Assembly: GCA_937967805.1 (NCBI GenBank)
Contig: CALBTC010000414.1
Span: 1-8,909, forward strand
Reading direction: 5' to 3'
Source of the DNA: an uncultured Anaerolineaceae bacterium
GTDB lineage: Bacteria > Chloroflexota > Anaerolineae > Promineifilales > Promineifilaceae
DNA: 8,909 nt
This document shows, piece after piece, positions 1 through 6,810 of the stretch. A model generated the notes under the pieces. It searched no databases. It was given only the letters and a program-made list of their open reading frames with translations, and was not told where the DNA came from. Every line of letters begins with the position of its first letter. Position 1 is the first letter of the stretch. The position numbers and the translations under genes are program-made.

Positions 1-98
1 TGGGTTTGAATAGTTTCGCTGGGGAGAACGGCCGTTAAATGGCGAAACAGCAGTTCACGAGCGTCATCAGGGGGTAAAACATTAAAAAATTCGGGCAT
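1..98 (-). CDS. moeA: Probable MoeA-type molybdopterin molybdenumtransferase, N-terminal fragment (runs off left edge)
   Basis: Reading the minus strand from the ATG at 98-96 gives an uninterrupted 32-codon frame to the window edge. It begins MPEFFNVLPPDDARELLF and continues to ...SETIQT. The pattern of a short EFF-x-V-L-P-P-x-D-A opening, an amphipathic helix and then ETI-x-T resembles the N-terminus of MoeA/gephyrin-family proteins, where it precedes an ALGRVL segment; that segment would lie outside this window. MoeA inserts molybdate into adenylylated molybdopterin in the cytoplasm, the last common step of molybdenum cofactor synthesis. A weak AGGG lies just upstream of the ATG. The gene follows SulP on the same strand after 116 bp. 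With only 32 residues the family call is tentative, but a real gene start here is likely. If correct, it would supply cofactor for a molybdoenzyme partner of the ferredoxin/NrfD protein at 6986-8698. Confidence 0.5.
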   Translation of the reverse strand, partial: MPEFFNVLPPDDARELLFRHLTAVLPSETIQT

Positions 99-149
99 GT
101 GCCCTAGTGTATCAAACTGCGGGCTGAATGATCAAAGCAACTTTCAACA

Positions 150-207
150 AGATTGGACCAATTTTTTCCAATCAGAAACAAGTCACACCAGCAAATTGGT
201 CCAATCT
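150..207. repeat. Perfect 15-bp inverted repeat between SulP and the moeA-like gene
   Basis: The arm AGATTGGACCAATTT (150-164) is matched perfectly by its reverse complement at 193-207, with a 28-bp spacer. A competing smaller hairpin is available: GATTGGA (151-157) can instead pair with TCCAATC (167-173). The element lies 8 bp beyond the SulP stop codon and about 50 bp upstream of the moeA-like start, both on the minus strand. It could act as a terminator or attenuator, or be a dispersed intergenic repeat. There is no clear T-tract at the minus-strand 3' side. Confidence 0.8.
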
Positions 208-214
208 CAAATGG

Positions 215-1981
215 CTACTCTGCAACGACGCCAATCGCCTGCATGGCATCATGTGTGGTCAGGTGGACAAACTGCTCACCAAGGTGATCGACAAAGCCAA
301 TCGCCCGCAGACGGTCCAGCACCGGCCCTTTGATTGCCGCCAGATGCAGCTGCACGCCGGCATCTTTCAGCTCTTGCCGCAGCGTTTGCAACGTTTCCAG
401 CGCGCTGGCATCGATGAAATTTACGGCCGTCCCAATCAGCACAAAATGGTCCACCTCCGGCTGATCGGCAATCAGGCCCAGTACAGTATCTTCCAGAAAT
501 TTGCTGTTGGCAAAATAAAGGCTCTCGTCGATGCGCACCGCCACCACGTTGGGCCAGCATTGCACCTGGTGCCGCCGCACGTTGCGGTACGTTTCGCTCT
601 GCCCCAGGCGGCCCACCACGGCTACGTGCGGCCGGCTGCTGCGCCAAATAAACAGCAGCATGGCTACCCCTACGCCCATTAAGATGCCATTCTCCACCCC
701 GACGGCCAGCACCGCCAAAAAGGTCACCACAAACGAGGCGGCATCTGCCTTGTTGTACTGCCAGACGTGCCGGAACGTCTTCAAATCTATCAGGCCGGCC
801 ACGGCAACAATGACAATTGCCGCCAGCACTGCCTGTGGCAAAAAGTAAAAAATGGGGGTGAGGAAAATAACGGTGAGGGCGATGAGAACGGCCGTAATAA
901 TCGAAGCCAATCCACTGTTGGCCCCCGCCTCATAATTCACTACTGAGCGGCTCAAGCCACCGGTTACGGGATAGCCACCGGTGAACATAGCCCCCAAATT
1001 AGCCGCGCCTAGCGCCAGCAGTTCCTGGTTGGCGCCCACCTTTTGCCGTCGCTTGCTGGCCAACGACTTAGCCACGGCAATGCTTTCCATGTAGCCGACA
1101 AAGCTGATCACCAGCGCCGTGGGCAGAAGCTGCTGCCACAAAACCAGGTCCACCGCGGGCAGCATGAGGGACGGCAACCCGGCCGGCACATCGCCTACGA
1201 TGGCTACCCCTGCCCGCTGATCCAGCCGCAGGCCCCACACCAGCGCCGTGCCCAACACCACAATCACCAGCGGCGCAGATTTGGTGACAGGCAGCACCCA
1301 GCGTGGCGGCACCCCCCATCGCCTTAGCTGACCACTCAGTCCCCATTTAAAATAGAGCAAAATGAGAACACCCCCGCCGCCCAGCGCCACGGTTGCCCCA
1401 TTGGTTTCGGTTAGATGAACGGCCGTATACCGCAGCAGCTCAAAAAATTCCAGGCGGGGCGTGCCAATCCCCAACAAATGCTTGAGCTGGCTCAGGCCAA
1501 TCACCAGCGCCGCCGCACTGGTAAACCCGGCCAGCACCGGATGGCTCAAAAAATTCACCAGAAAGCCCAATCGTACCAGCCCCATCAGCAGCTGAATAAC
1601 GCCCACCAGCAGCGCCAGCACAACGGCAAGCTGCAAATAGGTGGCGCTGCCCGCCTCGGCCAGGGGAGCAATCCCCGTGGCAACCAGCAAGGACACAATA
1701 GCCACCGGCCCCACCGCCAGCGTGCGACTGCTGCCCAACAGACCGTAAACAATCAGGGGCAGGATGCTGGCATACAGGCCTACTTCCGGCGGCAAACCGG
1801 CCAGCAGCGCGTAAGCCATCCCCTGCGGCACCAGCATCACGGCCACGATAAAACCGGCCAGCACGTCTCCTACCAGATATTCACGCGGGTAGCAATGCAG
1901 CCAATGACCGGTAGGCAAGAAGGAGCGCAATCTGGCCGATTGTTGTTTGATTAAAATTGGCTGTTGAGGGGAATCAGGCAT
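215..1981 (-). CDS. SulP-family anion (sulfate-type) transporter with C-terminal STAS domain
   Basis: This is an integral inner-membrane transporter of the SLC26/SulP family, which carries sulfate, bicarbonate or other anions; the substrate cannot be told from sequence alone. From the ATG at 1981 it has 588 residues, normal for the family. After a short cytoplasmic lead, the signature stretch AMLVPQGMAYALLAGLPPEV is followed by GLYASILPLIVYGLLGSSR and then many further hydrophobic helices up to about residue 460. The last ~112 residues (about 477-588) form a STAS domain, recognisable from VAVRIDESLYFAN and the FIDASALETL loop (Asp524-Ser526 region), related to anti-sigma-factor antagonists. 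The frame is open 20 codons further to an ATG at 2041, but that extension is the translation of an inverted repeat, so 1981 is preferred although no strong ribosome site precedes it. It lies downstream of a rhodanese gene on the same strand with a 106-bp gap. That neighbour favours a sulfur oxyanion substrate but does not prove it. Confidence 0.93.
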   Translation of the reverse strand: MPDSPQQPILIKQQSARLRSFLPTGHWLHCYPREYLVGDVLAGFIVAVMLVPQGMAYALLAGLPPEVGLYASILPLIVYGLLGSSRTLAVGPVAIVSLLVATGIAPLAEAGSATYLQLAVVLALLVGVIQLLMGLVRLGFLVNFLSHPVLAGFTSAAALVIGLSQLKHLLGIGTPRLEFFELLRYTAVHLTETNGATVALGGGGVLILLYFKWGLSGQLRRWGVPPRWVLPVTKSAPLVIVVLGTALVWGLRLDQRAGVAIVGDVPAGLPSLMLPAVDLVLWQQLLPTALVISFVGYMESIAVAKSLASKRRQKVGANQELLALGAANLGAMFTGGYPVTGGLSRSVVNYEAGANSGLASIITAVLIALTVIFLTPIFYFLPQAVLAAIVIVAVAGLIDLKTFRHVWQYNKADAASFVVTFLAVLAVGVENGILMGVGVAMLLFIWRSSRPHVAVVGRLGQSETYRNVRRHQVQCWPNVVAVRIDESLYFANSKFLEDTVLGLIADQPEVDHFVLIGTAVNFIDASALETLQTLRQELKDAGVQLHLAAIKGPVLDRLRAIGFVDHLGEQFVHLTTHDAMQAIGVVAE

Positions 1982-1998
1982 CACTAATAAAAAATGGC

Positions 1999-2057
1999 AC
2001 GCGGATAAACACAGATAGACGCAGATAGAAATCAGCGTCATCTGCGTTTATCGGCGT
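1999..2057. repeat. Near-perfect inverted repeat upstream of SulP
   Basis: Arms 1999-2025 and 2032-2057 pair almost throughout, with a core of GATAAAC(A/G)CAGAT followed by GACGC. There are three mismatches and a one-base bulge around a 6-nt loop. It fills most of the 106-bp gap between the rhodanese stop (2088) and the SulP start (1981), so any shared transcript would contain a strong hairpin in the SulP leader. Units of the form GCGGATAAACGCAGAT are a familiar type of dispersed noncoding repeat in environmental bacterial genomes. The SulP frame stays open through the element, giving a misleading longer reading. Confidence 0.85.
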
Positions 2058-2087
2058 CCCTTCATTTGCGGTTTTCCAAGATGGCTA

Positions 2088-2441
2088 TTAGACAAAGGGC
2101 AGTTGGGCACGCTTCCAGGCGATCATGCCGCCGCCCATGTTAGTGACATCTTCAAAGCCTTGCATTTGCAGCAGTTCGCAGGCGCTGCGGCTGCGTGCGC
2201 CGGAACGGCAGACGGCAACAATCGGCGTATCGAGCGGCAGCTCACCGAGGCGATTGCGTAAACTGCCTAAAGGCATCAAGCGGGCCCCTTTGATGTGCCC
2301 GTCACGAGCATATTCTTCCGGCTGGCGCACGTCCAAAACGAGAACGGGCTGTTTACTGTTTAGTTTTTCCTGCAATTCTACCGGGGTGATGTTTTTTACG
2401 GCCGTTCCCCCCCGAACCTGGCCAAATAACGATTTAAACAC
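2088..2441 (-). CDS. Single-domain rhodanese-like sulfurtransferase
   Basis: A cytoplasmic protein of 117 residues made of one rhodanese domain (about residues 17-115). It keeps the family landmarks in order: VLVLDVRQPEEY (33-44), GHIKGA (48-53), and the active-site loop CRSGARS with Cys78 as the persulfide-forming residue. The CRSGxRS loop is typical of GlpE/PspE-size sulfurtransferases that move sulfane sulfur from thiosulfate or persulfides to thiols or cyanide. The C-terminal GGMIAWKRAQLP is also standard. The start is GTG (2441-2439), supported by a GAGG ribosome site at 2452-2449 with 7-nt spacing. The first ~15 residues (MFKSLFGQVRGG) resemble the short basic lead seen in similar proteins and do not look like a signal peptide. 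Between an acyltransferase gene and SulP on the same strand, it may handle sulfane sulfur produced by the flavoprotein at 3658. That link is inferred. Confidence 0.92.
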   Translation of the reverse strand: MFKSLFGQVRGGTAVKNITPVELQEKLNSKQPVLVLDVRQPEEYARDGHIKGARLMPLGSLRNRLGELPLDTPIVAVCRSGARSRSACELLQMQGFEDVTNMGGGMIAWKRAQLPFV

Positions 2442-2546
2442 AATCTTACCTCATCTTTTGCTAATATTTTCACAATACGGCCAGTAGCATACCGCCCGAT
2501 TGCAAGCGCGTCGTAAATGGGATGTAAGAATTGTGTAAAGGAATTC

Positions 2547-2599
2547 TGAAACGTGAAAGGTGACGCGTGAGAGAGTCACGTTTCACGCATCACGTTTCA
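2547..2599. repeat. Inverted repeat of TGAAACGTGA units overlapping the acyltransferase stop codon
   Basis: TGAAACGTGA (2547-2556) is matched perfectly by TCACGTTTCA (2590-2599). The interior also pairs partly (TGACGCGTGA against TCACGTTTCA at 2576-2585), so each arm is a tandem of related ~10-mers. The TGA stop of the minus-strand acyltransferase (2599-2597) lies inside the outer arm, so the repeat defines that protein's C-terminus. Its position directly after the stop suits a transcript 3'-end hairpin, though no U-tract follows. Confidence 0.85.
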
Positions 2600-3505
2600 C
2601 GCAGGTTCAAATAATGTAGATAGACGCTCACTCAACAGCGCGTCTTTCTCCCACCAGAGCTCCCGCACCCACGCCTGGAACGCTTCACGAAATTCGGGGT
2701 CGTTTTGGTAGTCCTGGTTGCGATATTCGGGGGGAATCGGCCGTTTTTGCACAATCACTTCAATTTCGCGCACTTGTCCCCTAAAAAAATCCCAGGCCGT
2801 GGGCACGCCCTGTGGATAAACAATGGTGACGTCCAACATCGTGGAGATCTGCTCTCCCATGGCCCCCAGCACAAGTCCAATACCACCTGCTTTAGGCTTG
2901 AGCAAATGCTGGTACGGGGAACCCTGTCGGCGATGCTTGGCCGGGGTAAATCGCGTCCCTTCTAAAAAGTTCATCACGGAAACCGGTGTCGTTTTAAACT
3001 TTTCACACGCTTTACGCGTCGTCTCTAAATCTTTACCACGCAGTTCCGGACGACGGGCCAACTGCTGTTTGGAATACCGCTTCATAAAGGGGAAATCGAG
3101 CGCCCACCAGGCCAGGCCAATTACCGGTATCCAGATAAGTTCCTGCTTGAGAAAGAACTTTAAGAAAGGGATGCGCTTGTTAAAAATATGCTGCAAAACA
3201 AAAATATCAACCCAGGATTGATGGTTGCAAATGACCAGATACCAATCATCATAGCGCAGCCCTTCCAGGCCCGACACGCGCCACTTTGTGCGCTGGGTGA
3301 GCCACATCCAGGCACTGTTGCCACGAATCCAGGTTTCAGCCAGCCAGATCGCCGCTTTTGTGCATTGAGCGCGCCACGTCTTGATTGGGATGAGCAATTT
3401 GGCAATCGCTACCAGATAGATAAGCAGACACAAAAACAGTGTGTTAAAAAAAATGGCAATTGAAACCAGTCCACCAATGATGGGGGCCGGTAAGAAATTC
3501 AACAT
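2597..3505 (-). CDS. YihG-like lysophospholipid acyltransferase (PlsC/LPLAT superfamily)
   Basis: A membrane-anchored acyltransferase of 302 residues that most likely transfers a fatty acyl chain to a lysophospholipid or lysophosphatidic acid. An N-terminal hydrophobic stretch (about residues 9-40) is followed by the catalytic H-x4-D motif NHQSWVD with His95 and Asp100. Next come KFFLKQELIWIPVIGLAWWA and FPFMKR, which are characteristic of the YihG/AGPAT-like subgroup, and then the EGTR motif (182-185). The GGIGLVLGAM segment follows. The start is the ATG at 3505-3503, chosen because GGAG lies 9 nt upstream (3518-3515) and because the protein then begins as in relatives. The frame is open further upstream to a TTG at 3616, but those 37 codons lack support. 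The TGA stop falls inside an inverted repeat. It is divergent from the flavoprotein gene at 3658, sharing a 152-bp upstream region. No sulfur-related role is apparent. Confidence 0.9.
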   Translation of the reverse strand: MLNFLPAPIIGGLVSIAIFFNTLFLCLLIYLVAIAKLLIPIKTWRAQCTKAAIWLAETWIRGNSAWMWLTQRTKWRVSGLEGLRYDDWYLVICNHQSWVDIFVLQHIFNKRIPFLKFFLKQELIWIPVIGLAWWALDFPFMKRYSKQQLARRPELRGKDLETTRKACEKFKTTPVSVMNFLEGTRFTPAKHRRQGSPYQHLLKPKAGGIGLVLGAMGEQISTMLDVTIVYPQGVPTAWDFFRGQVREIEVIVQKRPIPPEYRNQDYQNDPEFREAFQAWVRELWWEKDALLSERLSTLFEPA

Positions 3506-3657
3506 TTTAATTTGCTCCGATAGGATTTTTTCTTCCGTCGTTAAGGGTATCTCAAACGGCCGTACTTTCCAACGCAAATTTAGCCATAAATGAAACCAAT
3601 TGTCCCACACCAGCAAATTTTGTTACCATCTTGAGCAGGTACACAAGGAGAAAAATC
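3506..3657. promoter_or_regulatory. Divergent intergenic region between acyltransferase and flavoprotein genes
   Basis: This 152-bp AT-rich spacer must hold the promoters for both outward-facing genes. It contains the two ribosome sites: AAGGAG at 3645-3650, 7 nt before the flavoprotein ATG, and GGAG on the minus strand at 3518-3515. It also holds the only one of the 16 ACGGCCGT octamers that is clearly outside a gene (3556-3563). I could not identify a convincing -35/-10 pair, and it is the one substantial gap without an obvious inverted repeat. Confidence 0.55.
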
Positions 3658-4776
3658 ATGAAACGAATTGTGATCATTGGTGCTGGCCCTGGCGGCATTG
3701 CCGCCGCCACTCAACTGCAAAAGCGGGCCAGCAATCAAATAGAAATCATCTTAATCGAACGAGACGGCACGGCCGAATTTTTACCCGGCACGCTGGCCAC
3801 CGCCCTGGGGCAAACCAGCCCCGCCGACTGGCAGCAGAAGCTCCAACTGCCGGGCATCACGGTGAAGTCGGGCGAAGTAACGCAGGTCAGCGGCCACGGC
3901 GTGGTGGTGGATGGTGAATCGTTAACGGCCGATTTTGTCATTGCCGCGCCCGGATTAGCTTTGGACGATACGGCCGTTCCCCAACAATCCAACATCATCC
4001 CCTTTTGGAGCCCCAGCACGGCAGCCGCTGCCGGCAGCCCGGTGCAGGCGCTGCAAACCGGGCGCGTGGCTGTGATTGTGGCCGGGCTGCCCTACCGCTG
4101 CCCGCCGGCGCCGTACAGCCTGGCAATGCAGTTGGCACACTTTTACCAGCAAGCAGATAAAACGGTAGAGGTTTTCATTACGACGCCGGAGGAACGGCCG
4201 TTAGCTATCATCGGCAACGGCATCCCGGAACATCTGGAGCGGTCCTGTGCCGAGCTTGATATAGAGATATTTGGGCAGTTTCAGCCGGATTGGGGCAAAA
4301 GTGGTGAAAAGGAGGTTGTGAGCGGTGACGGCCGTTCCCAACCGTTTGATCTGGCGTTAGTGGTGCCGCCGCATGTGCGCAGCCCCCTGCTGCGCCATCT
4401 ATCGGGGGATGGGCCGCTGGTGAGCGTCTCGCCGCAGTTTGAAGGTGACGAGCCCGGCCTGTTTGTCATTGGCGACGCAGCCAAGACGCCGTTTCCGCGC
4501 GCTGCCGGCGCCGCCACCGCCCAGGGCAAAACGGCCGCTGACGCCATTTTGGCCCGATTAGGCCTCATCGAGCCCGCACCACCCCACGCGCCGGAACCGG
4601 AATGTTACGTGGGGCATGGCGGCAACGTCTTTAGTAAAATCGCCATGCGCTACCCCAACGGGCTGCCGCCCAATGCCAAACCCGAAGTCTACCTGGACGC
4701 CCCTTCCACCACGCTGGCCGACGGGTTTGCCGCCGCCTTCGAGACGTGGAAAAAACAGCGGTACCGGTCACAGTAA
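3658..4776 (+). CDS. FAD-dependent sulfide:quinone oxidoreductase / flavocytochrome c sulfide dehydrogenase-like protein
   Basis: A flavoprotein of 372 residues in the SQR/FccB branch of the two-dinucleotide-binding-fold oxidoreductases. These oxidise sulfide to sulfane sulfur or polysulfide and pass electrons to quinone or cytochrome. The FAD-binding fold opens with VIIGAGPGG (residues 5-13). A second FAD-contact motif, FVIGDAAKTPFPRAAGAA, has Asp273. Two cysteines sit where the redox disulfide of the family lies: Cys148 in YRCPPAPY, very like the RCPPGPY motif of FccB, and Cys316 in ECYVGHGG near the C-terminus. Their spacing of 168 is close to that in FccB. A third, Cys197, is separate. 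No signal peptide is seen, so it is probably a peripheral cytoplasmic protein, and 372 residues is slightly short for classical SQR. The ATG at 3658 is chosen over an upstream TTG (3631) because AAGGAG sits 7 nt before it. It converges with the histidine kinase gene. Other FCSD-like flavoproteins with unknown electron acceptors remain possible. Confidence 0.85.
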   Translation: MKRIVIIGAGPGGIAAATQLQKRASNQIEIILIERDGTAEFLPGTLATALGQTSPADWQQKLQLPGITVKSGEVTQVSGHGVVVDGESLTADFVIAAPGLALDDTAVPQQSNIIPFWSPSTAAAAGSPVQALQTGRVAVIVAGLPYRCPPAPYSLAMQLAHFYQQADKTVEVFITTPEERPLAIIGNGIPEHLERSCAELDIEIFGQFQPDWGKSGEKEVVSGDGRSQPFDLALVVPPHVRSPLLRHLSGDGPLVSVSPQFEGDEPGLFVIGDAAKTPFPRAAGAATAQGKTAADAILARLGLIEPAPPHAPEPECYVGHGGNVFSKIAMRYPNGLPPNAKPEVYLDAPSTTLADGFAAAFETWKKQRYRSQ

Positions 4777-4784
4777 ATTAAGTG

Positions 4785-4855
4785 AACCGCAAAGGGCGCA
4801 AAGCACGCGAAGGAAAAACTATTAAATCTTTGCGCTCTTGGCGTTCTTTGCGGTT
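4785..4855. repeat. AACCGCAAAG inverted repeat between convergent genes
   Basis: AACCGCAAAG (4785-4794) is perfectly matched by CTTTGCGGTT (4846-4855), and the inner 18 bp on each side pair at 12 positions, around an AT-rich loop. It occupies the 77-bp gap between the convergent flavoprotein (stop 4774-4776) and histidine kinase genes. The kinase stop codon (4856-4854) overlaps the outer arm. The position and symmetry suit a bidirectional terminator. AACCGCAAAG/CTTTGCG repeats are a widespread dispersed noncoding type, so it could equally be a repeat copy recruited there. Confidence 0.85.
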
Positions 4856-5981
4856 AACCGCTTTTCGCCAGCGGCAAGGTAAATGTGAAGCAGCTCCCCT
4901 TTCCAGGACCAGCAGAAACGGCCGTTAATTCCCCGCCCATGGCCCACACCAGGTGGCGTGAAATGGTGAGACCAATGCCGCTGCCGCCGCTGGCCCGCGC
5001 GCGCGATTGGTCCACCCGGTAAAACCGCTCAAACAGGTAAGGCAATGATTCAGCCGGAATGCCGATGCCATTATCCTGCACGGTGACCTCGGCGAAACGG
5101 CCGTTTTCCAGCACGCTCACCCGCACCAAACCGCCTTCCGGCGTGTAGCGGATCGCGTTGCCAATGAGGTTAATCAAAATTTGGGCGGCGCGATCGGCAT
5201 CGGCCTGCACCAGAACAGGGCCGCTTCCCCTGTCTAGCCGAAGATCAATCTGCTTGCTTTGCGCCTGCACGGCAAGCTGAGACAGTACCCGCTGCGCCAA
5301 CTGCTGCACGTCCACCGGCTGAAAATCTAGCGAAAATTGGCCCGATTCAATCCGGGACAAATGCTGAATATCATCCACCAGCCGCCCCAGCCGGTCCACC
5401 TCCTGCGTCATCCAGGCAAAGGTCTCCTCATTGGCCGGGAAGAGCTCGTCCAGCAACCCTTCCAGATACCCTTTCAGTCCGGCAAGCGGCGTGCGCAGCT
5501 CGTGGGCGATGTTGCCCAGCAGGGTCACGCGCTGCTGCTCCACTTCTTCCAGCGTGGCCGTCATCTGGTTAAAGCTGGTGACCAGTTGGGCCATCGCCTC
5601 GCCGCTGCTTTCCGGCACGTTGACGCGCTCGTCGAAACGGCCGTCGGCAATGCGCTGGCTGCTGTCGGCCACCTGCCGCAGCGGATGAATGATGGTGCGC
5701 CACAGCAATAGTGAAGAAAAGACACCGGCGGCCACCGCGCCTAAGGCAGCAAACAGCACAGAAAACAGCACCGCGTTGCGAAAGGCAATAATCAGATCAG
5801 CTTCAGTCTGCGCCAGGGTGTCAGGGTTTTGCAGAAGTGCTTCCAGCAAAGGGCGCAAAACAACGGGCGCGCTGTTCAAAATAATGATGCGCGTGGCCAA
5901 CATCATGATGCTGACGCCCACCAGCGCCACCAAAAATTGGGAGCCAATCAAGCGCCAGCGCAGTCGTTTGTACCAGGGCAT
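4854..5981 (-). CDS. Membrane sensor histidine kinase (HAMP-HisKA-HATPase)
   Basis: A 375-residue sensor kinase of the EnvZ/BaeS/PhoR-like class. Two membrane helices (about 11-33 and 69-94) flank a short extracytoplasmic segment of only ~35-40 residues, so the signal may be sensed within or near the membrane. A HAMP domain follows (about 95-147). The dimerisation domain carries the phosphoacceptor His160 in NIAHELRTPLAGLK. The ATP-binding domain shows the N box NLIGNAIRYT (271-280), the G1 box DNGIGIP (from Asp303), the F box LFERFYRVDQ, and the G2 box GGSGIGLTISRHL (from 332). The ATG at 5981 is used because GAGG lies 4 nt upstream (5989-5986); a TTG 13 codons further upstream sits in an inverted repeat. 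The response regulator is encoded 66 bp upstream on the same strand. The last codons and the TAA lie in or against another repeat. The signal is unknown. Confidence 0.95.
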   Translation of the reverse strand: MPWYKRLRWRLIGSQFLVALVGVSIMMLATRIIILNSAPVVLRPLLEALLQNPDTLAQTEADLIIAFRNAVLFSVLFAALGAVAAGVFSSLLLWRTIIHPLRQVADSSQRIADGRFDERVNVPESSGEAMAQLVTSFNQMTATLEEVEQQRVTLLGNIAHELRTPLAGLKGYLEGLLDELFPANEETFAWMTQEVDRLGRLVDDIQHLSRIESGQFSLDFQPVDVQQLAQRVLSQLAVQAQSKQIDLRLDRGSGPVLVQADADRAAQILINLIGNAIRYTPEGGLVRVSVLENGRFAEVTVQDNGIGIPAESLPYLFERFYRVDQSRARASGGSGIGLTISRHLVWAMGGELTAVSAGPGKGSCFTFTLPLAKSG

Positions 5982-5992
5982 AAAACCTCGTG

Positions 5993-6047
5993 CAAGGGTG
6001 AACGGGTGAGCGGGTGACAAATTTCACCCGTTCACCCGTTCACCTTG
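5993..6047. repeat. GGTGAACGGGTGA inverted repeat filling the regulator-kinase gap
   Basis: The arms at 5993-6017 and 6024-6047 pair nearly perfectly around a 6-nt loop. The core is GGTGAACGGGTGA followed by CGGGTGA. The element starts immediately beyond the response regulator stop (6048) and ends 12 bp before the kinase ATG, so it takes up almost the whole 66-bp gap in what should be one transcript. As RNA it would form a strong stem that could attenuate or process the transcript, lowering kinase relative to regulator. The same family recurs at 7640-7722 inside a gene. Confidence 0.88.
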
Positions 6048-6740
6048 TCATCGTTTCGTGTCTACAAACTTATACCCAATCCCCCGCACCGTTTCAATGA
6101 GCAACCGGCCGGTAGCGTCTTGCAGCTTGCGCCGCACCTGGCCAACGTACACGTCAACCACCCGGTCATTGCCGTAATAGTCGCTGCCCCACACCAGAGA
6201 AAGAAGCTGGTCGCGGGTGAGAACGCGACCGGCGTTTTTAGCCAGCTCCAGCAGCACCTGGAATTCGGTAGCTGTGAGCTCCAGCTGCTGCCCATCGGCA
6301 ACGGCTTCGTGGCTGTCCGGATCGATAGAGAGGTGTTGGAAGGTGTAGATGGTTGAGGGGGAAACGGCCGTTTCCCGCCGCCTACGCAAAACAGCCTCCA
6401 CTCTGGCCACCAGCTCCCGCGGGCTAAACGGCTTGGTCAGGTAATCATCCGCGCCAAGGCGAAGCCCGGCCACCCGATCGGCTTCCTCACCCCGCGCCGA
6501 AAGCATCAAAATATAGACGCCGGACGCATCGCGCAGCCGCGCTGCCACCTCCATGCCGTCCATCCCCGGCAAATTCAAATCCAAAATCACCAGGTCCGGC
6601 TGGAGCACCTGCGCCTGCGCCAGTGCCTCTGGGCCGTTGTCTACCACAGTGACGCTGTAACCTGAGCTTTCCAGGTAGGTGCGGACAATGGTTTGAATAC
6701 TAATTTCATCTTCAACAACAAGTATTTGAGCAGATTTCAT
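6048..6740 (-). CDS. OmpR/PhoB-family response regulator
   Basis: A 230-residue cytoplasmic transcription regulator. The receiver domain (about 4-117) has the acidic pair Glu10/Asp11, the phosphoacceptor Asp54 in LVILDLNLPGMDG, Ser81 as the switch hydroxyl residue, and the conserved Lys103 in LTKPFSPREL. The C-terminal winged-helix domain (about 130-227) carries ELTATEFQVLLELAKNAGRV and DVYVGQVRRKLQ, then ETVRGIGYKF, all typical of the OmpR/PhoB family. The ATG at 6740-6738 is the only sensible start; a weak GGAT lies 6 nt upstream. It heads a two-gene unit with the downstream histidine kinase, which presumably phosphorylates it. The gene is divergent from the ferredoxin/NrfD gene, and a perfect 15-bp inverted repeat lies 10 bp upstream of its ATG. 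Autoregulation and control of the divergent gene are plausible but not shown. Confidence 0.96.
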   Translation of the reverse strand: MKSAQILVVEDEISIQTIVRTYLESSGYSVTVVDNGPEALAQAQVLQPDLVILDLNLPGMDGMEVAARLRDASGVYILMLSARGEEADRVAGLRLGADDYLTKPFSPRELVARVEAVLRRRRETAVSPSTIYTFQHLSIDPDSHEAVADGQQLELTATEFQVLLELAKNAGRVLTRDQLLSLVWGSDYYGNDRVVDVYVGQVRRKLQDATGRLLIETVRGIGYKFVDTKR

Positions 6741-6749
6741 AGGCTATCC

Positions 6750-6810
6750 AGACTCGAAGGGTTTGCCTTTTAATTATCCAGGTCTCAACTGTACTAAACC
6801 CTTCGAGTCT
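6750..6810. repeat. Perfect 15-bp inverted repeat in the divergent control region
   Basis: AGACTCGAAGGGTTT (6750-6764) is matched perfectly by AAACCCTTCGAGTCT (6796-6810), with a 31-bp AT-rich spacer. It lies just upstream of the response regulator ATG and 175 bp upstream of the preferred Fe-S/NrfD start. As DNA it could be an operator read by two dimers. As RNA it would be a leader hairpin. CCTTCGAG-type arms also occur in dispersed bacterial repeats, so simple repeat identity is the more conservative reading. Confidence 0.85.

Noticed and set aside
128..682. Long plus-strand open frame opposite the SulP gene, and similar frames at 1043-1327 and 1415-1954
   Set aside because: They are antisense to a well-recognised transporter, have no family features and are rich in Gln/His/Pro as expected of shadow frames.
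1982..2041. ATG at 2041 as the SulP start, giving a hydrophobic, signal-like N-terminus
   Set aside because: Those 20 codons are one arm of a hairpin repeat; the hydrophobic look (LISICVYLCLSACHFLLV) is accidental.
3506..3616. Upstream TTG start giving the acyltransferase 37 more residues
   Set aside because: A good GGAG site precedes the ATG at 3505, relatives begin near that point, and the extension would use up most of the divergent promoter region.
5337..5711. Plus-strand frames opposite the histidine kinase (also 5689-6009)
   Set aside because: The minus-strand kinase has all catalytic boxes; the opposite frames show no recognisable domain or ribosome site.
150..6810. CRISPR array
   Set aside because: The repeats are inverted pairs of different sequence, not regularly spaced direct repeats, and no cas gene is present.
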